Assembly: GCA_046331225.1 (NCBI GenBank)
Contig: JAXLRF010000002.1
Coordinates: 558,001 to 622,000 of the forward strand
Direction of reading: 5' to 3'
Source: VFMC01 sp046331225
GTDB taxonomy: Bacteria > Actinomycetota > Acidimicrobiia > Acidimicrobiales > Ilumatobacteraceae
Length of the DNA stretch: 64,000 nt
Part shown: positions 7,679 through 17,471 of the stretch, piece after piece
Layout of the letters: every line of letters starts with the position of its first letter
Position numbering within the stretch: position 1 is the first letter of the stretch
Made by a program: the position numbers and the translations under genes
The notes under the pieces: generated by a model
The model's database searches: none
Told to the model about the DNA's origin: nothing
The model's input: the letters and a program-made list of their open reading frames with translations, nothing else

Positions 7679-10196
7679 CGGCGACGACCTCGTGGTGGGC
7701 CCGTGGTGGTTCCGCCGGCACCGGAGCCGGCGCCGCCGTCGCGTCGTCGAGCGGCCAGGCGGGCCGGCGGTCGCAACGACGGTCGCGGTCGTCGGGCACC
7801 CGACGCCGCGACCCGTGGTGCAGTTCGTCGACGACGGCCTCGATCGAGGTCGCGCACGCGAACAACCGGTCGACGTCGAGCCGGACCAGGTACGCACACA
7901 CGGCCGGCGTGCACCCGACGAGCCACACCTCGACACCGTTGCGTCGGCACTGGATGGCCAGCCCGGCCATGGCGGACACGACGTGGCGGTCGAGGCGGTC
8001 GAACCGAGCGAGGTCGATCACGACGGCGCGCAGCGCGGGCGTGGCCGGCATCTCCATCGGGTCGTCCGGCCCCAGCACCACGAGCCCGTGACACGAGAGC
8101 GCCACCGACGTCGAGCGCGACGGTTCGAGCAGCAGTGGCTTCACCCGACGGAACATCCGGTACATCTTGACGGCATCGTTCAGGTACCGCCGCCCGAGCC
8201 GGCGCGGCTCGTGCGCCAGACGATGGCTCCACTCGAGGCCCATGCGCTGCAGCGAGCGCGGTGCTCGCCGCGTGAGCCCGGCGAGGAAGTCGAGCGTGCC
8301 ACCGATGCCGATGCACACGCCGGCGTCGATCTCGGCACCGTAGCGGTCGATCCACAGCTCCTGCTTCGGGTGGCCGAGCGCGACCAGGACGACGTCGGCG
8401 CGCCACTCGCGGATGTCGGCGAGCACCGTCGGGTCCATGTCCTCGATCGTCGCCATGTCGGGGCAGCTCGACGCACGAACCTGCAACGCCGGGTGCTGCG
8501 CCCGCAGCACCTCGGCGGCGGTGACGGCGACACCCGGCGCGGCGCCCATCAGGTACAGCCGATACCCCCGCTCGGCGCACACACCGGCGAGCAGCGGCAC
8601 CATGTCGGCACCGGTGACGCGGCCGGGCACCGGCGAGCCGTGCCAGCGGGCCGCCCACACCACGGGCATGCCGTCGACGCTGACGAGATCGGTGCGCTGC
8701 AGGATGCCGCGCATCGGCGACCCGGGCTCGAGACGGACGAGATAGTCGGTGTTGACCGTGGCCACCTGGTGGGTGCGTCCCGTGGCTCGATGTTCCTCGA
8801 CGAACCCGGCGATCCGCTCGAGGGCCGCGTCCATGTCGACCCGGTCGAGCAGCACACCTTCGATCAGGCTGACGGGACGTCCACCGCCTCTGGCACCGGT
8901 GTCGACCGGGACGACCGTCGCGACCGGCGAGTGGGCGGCAGCGTCCTCGGTGGCGCGACGCGTGCGCCGCCACTCGACGGGTGCTCGGCGCACCAGCGCC
9001 GACCCGTACAGCACGGTCTTCCACACCGCCATCACCGGCGCGGCGAGCAACCAGCGGTACACGGCTCTCGGCGCCTTGGCGAGCCGCAGCGCGCCGAGCA
9101 ACGACACCACCTGCGCCACCAGCGCCGTTGCCGCCACCGCGATCATCAGCGGGCCCCGGCGATGACGACGCCACGCGAGGGTGACTGCGACGAGGTGGGC
9201 GAACGACACGAGGCCGAGCACCGACGTCGGCGGCATCAACTGGTCGACCGCGACCTCGACGTGTCGCAATCGGGTCTGACGGCTCGACGACGACTGCGGA
9301 TCGCGGCCGAGCAGCTCGGGCACGCGCCGGCGTGCCACCGACAACCGGCCGCGCTCCCAGCGCATCTGCTGCGCCTTGGCCGCGTCGAGGGTGGCCGGCA
9401 TCTCGGCCTCGACCCGGGCGGCCGCGGCGAACGCGACACGCTCGCCGGCGCGGACGAGGGCGACGTGCAACTCGATGTCCTCGACCAGGTGGCCCGACAT
9501 GCCGTGCTCGAGCAGCAGCTCGGTCGAGATCACCATGCCGTTGCCGAACAACCCGGCCGACGCGCCGAGCGTCTCGCGACCGAGCGGACGCTGGTAGTGC
9601 CGGGCGTACAGCGCCGCGGCGCGCAGTGCAACCAACCACGACCGGTCGGGGTCACGCACGGCGTAGTGGCCCTGGATCACGCGTTCGCCCGCCGCCAGAT
9701 GTGCGTCGGCCACGCGGAGGAAGTCGGCTGCCACGATGGTGTCGGCGTCGATCACCACGACGGCATCCGGAGCCTCGCCGGCCTCGTCGACCTCGTCGAC
9801 CAACGCGCCGAGCCACCACGCGATGGCCGGACCCTTGCCGCGCTGGCCGGTGTCGCGGACGTGCACTCGAGCCCCGGTCGAGCGCGCGATCGTGGCCGTG
9901 TCGTCCGAGCAGTGATCGGCCACCACGTGCAACGACCATCGATCGGACGGGTAGTCGAGGGCCTGCAGGCTGCGGATCGTCGCCACCACGTTGTCGCCCT
10001 CGTCGTGCGCGGGCACCACGACCGCGAAGGTGTGGCGGGGCTCGGCCGGCACCGCCACGCGATCACGGCCCCGCCGGTGACCGACCCACGCCATCACCGC
10101 GAGGAACGACACGTACGACGTCATCGCCACCACGACGGCTGTGACGGCTGCCGTGGCGACGCGCGCACCACGGCCGAGCGAACGGACGACGCTCAC
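7671..10196 (-). CDS. Three-part fusion: processive-type GT2 + WecG/TagA/CpsF (GT26) + STAS-like domain
   Basis: An 841-aa protein with three modules. Residues about 12-38 are a membrane helix, followed by a GT2 domain: VVVPAHDEGDNV (59-70), DAD (150-152), ED (239-240) and QQMRW (QxxRW, 276-280), the set seen in processive synthases, then three hydrophobic segments between about 325 and 400. Residues about 443-690 are a GT26 domain: TVNTDYL, SVDGMPVVWA, GHPKQELWI and GIGGTLDFLAG with RAP. Residues about 695-795 match a STAS fold (AVVIDLARFDRLDRHVVSAMAGL) but lack the phospho-acceptor DSSG motif. A Pro/Arg-rich tail follows. Start is GTG 10196 in GTGA overlap; upstream frame is Arg-rich shadow. 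Confidence 0.87.
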   Translation of the reverse strand: MSVVRSLGRGARVATAAVTAVVVAMTSYVSFLAVMAWVGHRRGRDRVAVPAEPRHTFAVVVPAHDEGDNVVATIRSLQALDYPSDRWSLHVVADHCSDDTATIARSTGARVHVRDTGQRGKGPAIAWWLGALVDEVDEAGEAPDAVVVIDADTIVAADFLRVADAHLAAGERVIQGHYAVRDPDRSWLVALRAAALYARHYQRPLGRETLGASAGLFGNGMVISTELLLEHGMSGHLVEDIELHVALVRAGERVAFAAAARVEAEMPATLDAAKAQQMRWERGRLSVARRRVPELLGRDPQSSSSRQTRLRHVEVAVDQLMPPTSVLGLVSFAHLVAVTLAWRRHRRGPLMIAVAATALVAQVVSLLGALRLAKAPRAVYRWLLAAPVMAVWKTVLYGSALVRRAPVEWRRTRRATEDAAAHSPVATVVPVDTGARGGGRPVSLIEGVLLDRVDMDAALERIAGFVEEHRATGRTHQVATVNTDYLVRLEPGSPMRGILQRTDLVSVDGMPVVWAARWHGSPVPGRVTGADMVPLLAGVCAERGYRLYLMGAAPGVAVTAAEVLRAQHPALQVRASSCPDMATIEDMDPTVLADIREWRADVVLVALGHPKQELWIDRYGAEIDAGVCIGIGGTLDFLAGLTRRAPRSLQRMGLEWSHRLAHEPRRLGRRYLNDAVKMYRMFRRVKPLLLEPSRSTSVALSCHGLVVLGPDDPMEMPATPALRAVVIDLARFDRLDRHVVSAMAGLAIQCRRNGVEVWLVGCTPAVCAYLVRLDVDRLFACATSIEAVVDELHHGSRRRVPDDRDRRCDRRPAWPLDDATAAPAPVPAEPPRAHHEVVADG

Positions 10197-11281
10197 GCCG
10201 TCGCCTCCGCCGGCAGCTCGGCACCTGCCGCCGCTCCGATCCGGCGCACGTAGCCGTCGAGCGCGAAGCGCGTCTCGACGTCGTGCCGGGCAGCGGCGCC
10301 CATGCGCGCGAGTCCTGCGTGATCGCCGACCATCTCGACGATCGCACGGCGCATCGCTGCTGGATCGCGCGGCGGCACGGTGCGCCCGGTGACACCGTCG
10401 ACGATCACGTCGGTCTGCCCGGGCACGGCCGTGTGCAGCACGGGCCGCCCCACCGCCATCGACTCGAGGATCGCGGTCACCCCGGCCTGGAAATCGACCG
10501 GTTCGAGCGGCACGACCGAGAACCAGCTCTGCGCGTACACGCCGCGCAGCTCGGCGAACGGGACGGTGGTGACGGTGACGTTGGCCGGCACCTCGCCCGC
10601 CGGCGACCACAGCCGCACCGACCAGGGGCTACCAGCGGTGACGACGAGGTCGACGTCGAGGCCGTCGACCGCGGCGAGCAGCGTCTCGTAGTCGCGACGT
10701 TCGAGACCGACCGCGCAGATGCGAGGGCGTCCGTCGGCGGGCGGGAACGGCGCCTCGTGCCAGAACCGATCGTCGACCATGAAGCCGGTGAGCACCACCG
10801 ACGACGGGTCGATACCCATCTCGTCGATCAGGAGTCGTCGTTGTTCGGTGCTGTAGACGACGTAGGTGTCGATCTCGGCGCCGAGCCGCAACCATCGGTG
10901 GAGTTGCATCTTGCGGCCCCACGCCAGGCGGTGCGAGATCATCACGTGCCGAGGCCGGCGACGACGCCCGAGCCGGCACCACGACTCGAGCCGGTACCAC
11001 ACTGCGAGCGGCAGGCCCGTGTGCTCGGCGTCGGTGATCACCACGTCGACGTCGCGCGCCGTGCGCCACGATGCGACCGACAACCCCACGTGAGGCCCCG
11101 CCACGCGCGCTGCCAGGCGGGCGAGGCGCGAGACGCGCTGCGCGGTCGGCTCGTCCATCAGCTCGGCGCCGAGGGAGTCGGCGATCGCCCGGTAGTCGGC
11201 CCGCGGACGGCGGCCCGCGGCGATGTCGTCGTCGAGCGTCGCCGGGACGGCCCCCGAGATCGTCAGCAACATGCGGGTCAC
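10193..11281 (-). CDS. GT4-like glycosyltransferase
   Basis: A 362-aa GT-B protein. The N-terminal half includes DVVITDAEHTGLPLAVWYRL and HVMISHRLAWGRKM. The C-terminal half has the nucleotide-sugar site, with PRICAVGLERRDYETLLAAV, FQAGVTAILESMAVGRPVL and QTDVIVDGVTGRTVPPRDPAAMRRAI, which is typical of GT4 family members. The start codon is GTG at 11281, overlapping the stop of the preceding GT4 gene (GTGA). It probably adds an early sugar in assembly of the surface glycan, since it sits near the operon's 5' end; this order is inferred only. Confidence 0.85.
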   Translation of the reverse strand: MTRMLLTISGAVPATLDDDIAAGRRPRADYRAIADSLGAELMDEPTAQRVSRLARLAARVAGPHVGLSVASWRTARDVDVVITDAEHTGLPLAVWYRLESWCRLGRRRRPRHVMISHRLAWGRKMQLHRWLRLGAEIDTYVVYSTEQRRLLIDEMGIDPSSVVLTGFMVDDRFWHEAPFPPADGRPRICAVGLERRDYETLLAAVDGLDVDLVVTAGSPWSVRLWSPAGEVPANVTVTTVPFAELRGVYAQSWFSVVPLEPVDFQAGVTAILESMAVGRPVLHTAVPGQTDVIVDGVTGRTVPPRDPAAMRRAIVEMVGDHAGLARMGAAARHDVETRFALDGYVRRIGAAAGAELPAEATA

Positions 11282-12546
11282 GATCCGCTCACCTCGGCGA
11301 GCAGGTCGAGGAGGCGCCCCGTGTTGACCTCGACGTCGTAGCGCTCCTCCGCGCGGGCGCGAGCGGCGCTGCCCATCCGGCGGCGGAGGGCTGGATCGGC
11401 GAGCGAGCGCAGTGCCCGTGCGAGTGCCGCGGCGTCGCCGGGTGGGACCACCATGCCGGTCACCCCGTCGACGACGACCTCACCGATCGCGGCGACGTCG
11501 GTGCTCACCAGTGCGAGCCCGGCGGCGGCGGCCTCGAGCAGCGCGATGGGCAGGCAGTCGCCGCGGGTGGGCAGGCAGAACACGTGCGCCCGGTGGGCGA
11601 GCTCGATCAGCCGTGGGCTGTTGGGAACGACGCCGCGGTGCACCGTCACCCACGGGCGCGACGCCCAGGCCTCGGCGCCGGCGTCGGAGGTGACGAGGTC
11701 GAGGTGCACGTCGATCTCGGCTGCGAGCGCGGACACGGCGTCGAGCAGCACGTCGCCGCCCTTGCGCACCAGGTCGCCCCCGACGAACAGGACGCGCAGC
11801 GTCGGCTCGTCCGATGGCGCCGGCGGGCGCCACCGAGCGAGCTCGACACCGGGGGCCACCACGCACACCTGCTCCGGGGCCACGCCGTAGTCGTCGATCG
11901 CCGATCGGGCCGCCCACTCCGACCAGGCCACCACGCGCCCGGCGCGGTGCAGGCAGCGGCGATTGGCGGCGAGCTTGAGTGCCTCGACCCGGCCGCCCGC
12001 CGTGGCGTGGGCGTAGTGGCCACCGAGCTCGTCGATCTGCCGAGGTGTCGCGTCCATCGAGACGACGGCCGGGACCCGGTCGAACCAACCGGAGGCCAGC
12101 ACGGCAGCGACCTGTGTGTGCACGAAGAGCGCCTCGAGCGGGCGGGCGTGGTGCGAGCGGCGGATCGCACGTCGAGCGCGGATCCCCGCTCGGACGGTCC
12201 AGTTCGACCCGAAGCCCGGCACGTGGCGCGCCGGGCCGTCGACCTCGAACGGCAGGAGCATCCACGACGCGTCGATCTCGCGTCGTGCGAGTTCGGCGCG
12301 CAGATTGGCGGCGTGGGTGGCGTGACCCAGGTGGTCCTCGACGACGAATCCCGTGTAGGGAGCGCGACGGGTGACAGGGGTGCGCAGGGTCGCCGAGGGA
12401 GCAGGGTGGATCCCTGCGCCGACCTGCCCCGTTGTCGGACTGGCGTCCGCCGCCTGCGACAATCCGCTCTCCCTCGGTGTCTCCGCCACCGCGCTCCGCC
12501 GAGCAACGGTGCCAGCAGGGTAGTGCACACCCTCCTGGAGGGCCAT
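11278..12546 (-). CDS. GT4 family glycosyltransferase, first gene of polysaccharide operon
   Basis: Up to 422 aa. The GT-B body starts near YTGFVVEDHLGHATHAANLRAEL and ends with LRVLFVGGDLVRKGGDVLLDA, HVFCLPTRGDCLPIALLEAAAAGLALVST and EVVVDGVTGMVVPPGDAAALARAL, classic GT4 donor-site motifs. The start is uncertain. ATG 12546 gives the longest form, but the first 64 residues are low-complexity and not conserved-looking. GTG 12489 follows GGAG at a good distance and lies below a possible -10 TACCCT at 12522-12517, so it is a credible alternative. It is divergent from the aldolase gene, and transcription of the eleven-gene operon must begin here. Confidence 0.85.
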   Translation of the reverse strand: MALQEGVHYPAGTVARRSAVAETPRESGLSQAADASPTTGQVGAGIHPAPSATLRTPVTRRAPYTGFVVEDHLGHATHAANLRAELARREIDASWMLLPFEVDGPARHVPGFGSNWTVRAGIRARRAIRRSHHARPLEALFVHTQVAAVLASGWFDRVPAVVSMDATPRQIDELGGHYAHATAGGRVEALKLAANRRCLHRAGRVVAWSEWAARSAIDDYGVAPEQVCVVAPGVELARWRPPAPSDEPTLRVLFVGGDLVRKGGDVLLDAVSALAAEIDVHLDLVTSDAGAEAWASRPWVTVHRGVVPNSPRLIELAHRAHVFCLPTRGDCLPIALLEAAAAGLALVSTDVAAIGEVVVDGVTGMVVPPGDAAALARALRSLADPALRRRMGSAARARAEERYDVEVNTGRLLDLLAEVSGS

Positions 12547-12647
12547 GAGTCAACCGGCCCCTTCGCGTCGCCCGTTCGGGCGACACGACGGTCGGATGCG
12601 CGCCACGTCGGCTGCCGCTCGGACCGGCTCGCCCGGACGGAGCGCCC

Positions 12648-12653
12648 TAAGCT
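12648..12653 (+). promoter_or_regulatory. -10 box TAAGCT of a leaderless promoter (aldolase gene)
   Basis: TAAGCT lies eight bases before the ATG at 12662, with no room for a ribosome-binding site, so transcription should begin at or within a base or two of the start codon. The same spacing recurs before many genes in this window. Confidence 0.55.
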
Positions 12654-12661
12654 CACCGTCC

Positions 12662-13477
12662 ATGACCGCCACCGACCGCGACGTCCGCACCATCGACGGC
12701 ATCGAGCTGACCCCGAAGCCGGTGTCGCTCGACCTCCCGGCCCCGTTCGCGACGGTCGAGGAGGAGCGGCTGCACCGCAAGCAGAAGCTGGCCGGTGCGC
12801 TGCGGATCTTCGGTCGCGTCGGCTTCGGCGAGGGCGTGGCCGGCCACATCACGGTGCGCGACCCGGAGTTCCCCGAGCTGTTCTGGGTGAACCCGTTCGC
12901 GATGAGCTTCCGCCACATCCGCGTGAGCGACCTCATCCTCGTCGACCACGACGGCAACGTCGTCTACGGCACCCGCCCGGTCAACCGAGCCGCGTTCGTG
13001 ATCCACTCGGCCGTGCACGAGGCGCGCCCCGACGTGATCGCCGCCGCTCACAGCCACAGCGTGCACGGCAAGGCGTTCAGCTCGCTCGGCATCCCGCTCG
13101 ATCCGATCACCCAGGACTCGTGCATCTTCTACGAGGACCACACGGTGATCACCGCCCAGCGCGGCCGCGTGCAGTTCGGTGTGGAGGACGGCCGCGAGCT
13201 CGTGTCGCAGTTCCCGACCGGCAAGGCGGCGATCCACCAGAACCATGGGCTGTTCACCGTCGGCCAGACCGTCGACGAGGCTGCGTTCTGGTTCTTGTCG
13301 ATGGACCGCTCGTGCCAGGCGCAACTGCTGGCGATGGCCGCCGGCACGCCGAAGCCGATCCCGCACGACGACGCGGTGTACACCCGCGAGCAGACCGCCT
13401 CGCCGATCGCCGGGTGGCTGAGCTTCCAGCCGCTGTGGCACGAGATCTGCCGCACCGACCCCGACCTCTTCGAGTGA
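12662..13477 (+). CDS. Class II aldolase/adducin family protein
   Basis: A 271-aa protein of the L-fuculose-phosphate aldolase/adducin fold. The zinc ligands are visible: AAHSHSVHGKAF (HxH) and a later IHQNHGLFTVGQT, with EGVAGHITVRDPE near the N-terminus and ALRIFGRVGFGEG before it. Family members cleave or epimerise sugar phosphates, but many actinobacterial relatives are uncharacterised, so substrate is unknown. The start is the ATG at 12662, supported by a -10 box eight bases upstream (leaderless). The EamA transporter gene overlaps its stop, so the two are probably co-translated and a transported small metabolite may be its substrate or product. Confidence 0.88.
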   Translation: MTATDRDVRTIDGIELTPKPVSLDLPAPFATVEEERLHRKQKLAGALRIFGRVGFGEGVAGHITVRDPEFPELFWVNPFAMSFRHIRVSDLILVDHDGNVVYGTRPVNRAAFVIHSAVHEARPDVIAAAHSHSVHGKAFSSLGIPLDPITQDSCIFYEDHTVITAQRGRVQFGVEDGRELVSQFPTGKAAIHQNHGLFTVGQTVDEAAFWFLSMDRSCQAQLLAMAAGTPKPIPHDDAVYTREQTASPIAGWLSFQPLWHEICRTDPDLFE

Positions 13478-14355
13478 GCGGCCGCGCCGAGGGCGCGCTC
13501 GATCGGTTCTCGCCGGAGGCACTGTTCGTCGTCTCGGGCATCTCGCAGTACACGGGCGCCGTGATCGCCGTGTCGCTGTTCGAAGACGTCCGTCCCGCCA
13601 CGGTCGCCTGGCTGCGGGTGCTCGGCGCGGCGATCGTGCTGGTGGCGATCTCGTGGCGTCGCATGGGACGCTGGACCGCCGACGAGCTGCGCGCCGCCGC
13701 ACTGTTCGGCATCGCCACCTCGGCGATGAACCTGTGCTTCTACCTCGCGATCGACCGCATCGATCTCGGCAAGACGGTGGTGATCGAGTTCCTGGGGCCG
13801 ATCTCGGTGGCGGCCGCGTTCACCCGCACCACACGCAACACCATCGCACTGCTGTTGGCGGTGGCGGGCGTCGCCGTGCTCGGCGGGGTCGAGATCGACA
13901 ACGAACCCCTCGGCCTCGCGTTCATCTTCGGTGCCTCGGCGATGTGGGCGGCGTACATCATCATCGGCCGGCGCGTCGCAGCCCTCGACCGAGGTGTGGC
14001 CGGGCTCGGGCTCGGCCTCGCCATCGGCGCGCTCGCACTCACGCCGCTCGGCGCGCCCGGGAGCGGCAAGGTGTGGACCACGCCGGCGTGGCTGTTCTCG
14101 GGACTCGCGGTCGGCGTGTTCTCGAACGCGATCGGCTACGGCATCGACCAGCACGTGATGCGCCGCATCCCGGTGCGCCGCATCGCGTTGCTGTACGCGC
14201 TGTTGCCGGTGACGGCGATGGTGGTCGGTCTGCTCGCGCTCGAACAACGGCCGTCGATGGTCGACCTGCTCGGCGCCGCGCTCGTCATCACCGGCGTGGT
14301 GGTGCAAGAGCGCGAGGTGCTCGGCGCCGAAGAGCTCGAGACCACCCCGGCCTGA
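13474..14355 (+). CDS. EamA/DMT-superfamily metabolite exporter (RhtA-like)
   Basis: A 293-aa membrane protein with about ten hydrophobic helices in two EamA repeats: GISQYTGAVIAVSLFEDVRPATVAWLR then WAAYIIIGRRVAAL, and a late LLPVTAMVVGLLALEQRP. RhtA-type members export amino acids such as threonine and homoserine; the substrate here is unknown. The start is GTG 13474, in GTGA overlap with the aldolase stop. The gene faces the rhodanese-MoeB gene across a 34-bp convergent gap. Confidence 0.85.
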   Translation: MSGRAEGALDRFSPEALFVVSGISQYTGAVIAVSLFEDVRPATVAWLRVLGAAIVLVAISWRRMGRWTADELRAAALFGIATSAMNLCFYLAIDRIDLGKTVVIEFLGPISVAAAFTRTTRNTIALLLAVAGVAVLGGVEIDNEPLGLAFIFGASAMWAAYIIIGRRVAALDRGVAGLGLGLAIGALALTPLGAPGSGKVWTTPAWLFSGLAVGVFSNAIGYGIDQHVMRRIPVRRIALLYALLPVTAMVVGLLALEQRPSMVDLLGAALVITGVVVQEREVLGAEELETTPA

Positions 14356-14389
14356 GCTGGACGCGGATGTCGGGTGACGGTGCGCCGGG

Positions 14390-15553
<1,164 letters not shown>

Positions 15554-15585
15554 GGACGAAAGCCTACCCAGTCAGTCGGGTTTCG

Positions 15586-16386
15586 TCACACGACGGACGT
15601 GCCGACGAGACGCGGGAGCAGCTCGCTCAGCTCGCCGAGCACCACCGCATCGGCGAAGCGGTCCATGTTGGTCGGCTGTCCGTTGACGATCACCACTCGC
15701 GCCCCTGCCGCCTTGGCGCGTGGCACGACGTTCGCGGCCGGGAACACCGACAGCGACGAGCCCGCGGCCAACAACAGCTCGCACCGCTCGGCTGCCTGCA
15801 GCGCGGCGTCGATCACCTCGGGCACCAGGGCCTGGCCGAACGAGATCGTGTCGCTCTTCAGGATCCCGTCGCCACACTGCAGGCACGACGGGTCGGGATC
15901 ACCGGCGCGCACCCGGTCGAGCGCCTCCCCCATCGGCCGCCGGTCGTCGCAGCTCCAACAGCGCGTCCACCACATCGTGCCGTGCACCTCGATCACCTTC
16001 GACGGGTCGTGACCGGCGCGCTGGTGCAACTCGTCGATGTTCTGGGTGACGAGCGCCTCGAGTCGACCGCGCCGCTCGACCTCGACGAGCGCCCGGTGTC
16101 CGGCGTTGGGTTGCGCATCCCACGCCGGTGACACGAGCCGGTTCTGCCACGCCGCTCGGCGCACCTCGGGCTCGTGCAGGTAGTTGTGCAGGTTCGATGC
16201 CTTCTCTGCCAACGGGTTCTTGGTCCACAACCCGTTGGGTCCGCGGAAGTCGGGGATGCCCGAGTCGGTGGAGATCCCGGCGCCGGTCAGCACCGTCACG
16301 CTCGACGCGTCGCGGATCCATGCGCTCGCCCGCTCGACGATCGCGTCGGTGGTGTCGCCGTGCGGTGCCGCATCCATGCGGCGCAT
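15586..16386 (-). CDS. Sir2 family NAD-dependent protein deacylase
   Basis: A 266-aa sirtuin with GAGIS (35-39), PDFRGPNGLW, QNID (115-118), the catalytic His135 in EVHGT, and a complete zinc site Cys143/146 and Cys168/171. It removes acyl groups from lysine using NAD. DTISFGQALVPE and GSSLSVFPA complete the family signature. I start it at ATG 16386, six bases below a weak -10 (TGCTGT); ATG 16377 is an alternative only three codons later. The longer frame to 16467 is Arg/Cys-rich and overlaps promoter sequence. It stands alone between the MoeB-like gene and the divergent lipoprotein gene. Confidence 0.9.
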   Translation of the reverse strand: MRRMDAAPHGDTTDAIVERASAWIRDASSVTVLTGAGISTDSGIPDFRGPNGLWTKNPLAEKASNLHNYLHEPEVRRAAWQNRLVSPAWDAQPNAGHRALVEVERRGRLEALVTQNIDELHQRAGHDPSKVIEVHGTMWWTRCWSCDDRRPMGEALDRVRAGDPDPSCLQCGDGILKSDTISFGQALVPEVIDAALQAAERCELLLAAGSSLSVFPAANVVPRAKAAGARVVIVNGQPTNMDRFADAVVLGELSELLPRLVGTSVV

Positions 16387-16520
16387 GGTGGCACAGCATC
16401 GCGACGCATGCCCGCTCGCACGGACGGGTGACCGTGCGCCGACGGCGTCTCGCGGGCCGCACCCCACGGGTACCTGCGGCTCCAGCGGTCGAGAGGCGGC
16501 CGCATCCAGGGAGGGAACCC

Positions 16521-17324
16521 ATGATCGGTCGTCGTCCGGCGCGTCTCGCTTCGCGCGCCCGCACCCGCCACACGCTCACGATGCGCTCGGCGCTCGTCGG
16601 TGGTGCGCTCGCGTGCACGCTCATCGCCGCCTCGTGCGGCAACGACGACGAGGTCTCGTCCGACGACGTCGGCGCCGCGGTGACGGACGTGTCGAACGCG
16701 GTGGACGACGCCGTGACGGAGGTGTCCGACGCGGCCAGCGACGCGTCGGACGTGGTGGCCACGGTGGCCGATTCGATCGAGGACGTCGGCGACACGATCG
16801 AGGACGCCACCGATGGCACGGACGACGGCGCGTCGGGCACCACGGCGGTGCCCGACGGGTCGCCGCCGGCCAACCCCTGCGCCGCCGGCGAGTCGGGCAC
16901 GCTCGGCGAGACCGAGCCACCCGAGGCCGGAGCGACGCCGGTCGAGGTGACCGCCGAGGAGTACGAGTTCGAGGGTCTCGACGCGATCGACGGCACCGGC
17001 GAGTACGCGCTCACGCTCACCAACGAGGGCCAGGAGCTGCACGAGCTGGTGCTGGTGCGCATCGACGACGACGAGACCCGTCCGATCGAGGAGCTGCTGC
17101 AGGAGACCGACCCGTCCTCGTTCGCGACGGACGTCGCGTTCGTGTTCGCCTGCCCGGGCGACAGCTCGGCACCGACCGCGGTGTCGATCGACGAGCCCGG
17201 CCGCTACGTGGCCGTGTGCTTCATCCCGGTGGGCGCCACGCCCGAGACGCCGGTCGAGGCGCTCGAGGAGATGGGCCCGCCGCACGCCCTGCAGGGCATG
17301 GTGGCCGAGCTGCAGGTGAGCTGA
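16521..17324 (+). CDS. Predicted cupredoxin-like lipoprotein
   Basis: A 267-aa secreted protein. It has a basic start, a hydrophobic stretch at about residues 24-38 and a Cys39 in TLIAASC, a weak lipobox, then a long acidic Asp/Ser/Val/Ala linker (about 40-130) and a compact C-terminal domain. That domain contains ELHELVLVRI, RYVAVCFIPVG and PPHALQGMVAEL, giving His-Cys-His-Met in the order of a type 1 copper site. Copper binding and electron transfer are inference. The ATG at 16521 follows GGGAGGG at eight bases. A second ATG at 16581 is possible but has no better ribosome site. Confidence 0.65.
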   Translation: MIGRRPARLASRARTRHTLTMRSALVGGALACTLIAASCGNDDEVSSDDVGAAVTDVSNAVDDAVTEVSDAASDASDVVATVADSIEDVGDTIEDATDGTDDGASGTTAVPDGSPPANPCAAGESGTLGETEPPEAGATPVEVTAEEYEFEGLDAIDGTGEYALTLTNEGQELHELVLVRIDDDETRPIEELLQETDPSSFATDVAFVFACPGDSSAPTAVSIDEPGRYVAVCFIPVGATPETPVEALEEMGPPHALQGMVAELQVS

Positions 17325-17471
17325 CGGTCCGATCCGCCAGGGTCCCGTGACCACGACCCGCTTCCGGAGCGGACGTTTTCCGGAACGCTCCCCAGCGCGT
17401 GCATCTATGTGGGTGTTCCCCCGCGAGCCCGGCCCTCGGCCGGGTGACCCACCACCGACCTGGGGAGCACC

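Noticed and set aside
10197..10610. 138-codon N-terminal extension of the GT2-WecG-STAS fusion
   Set aside because: It is Arg/Gly-rich and overlaps the GT4 gene; the GTGA start at 10196 precedes the membrane helix directly.
11071..13473. Long upstream extension of the EamA transporter frame
   Set aside because: The extension overlaps two GT4 genes and the aldolase in other frames and has no membrane segments; GTG 13474 in GTGA overlap explains the start.
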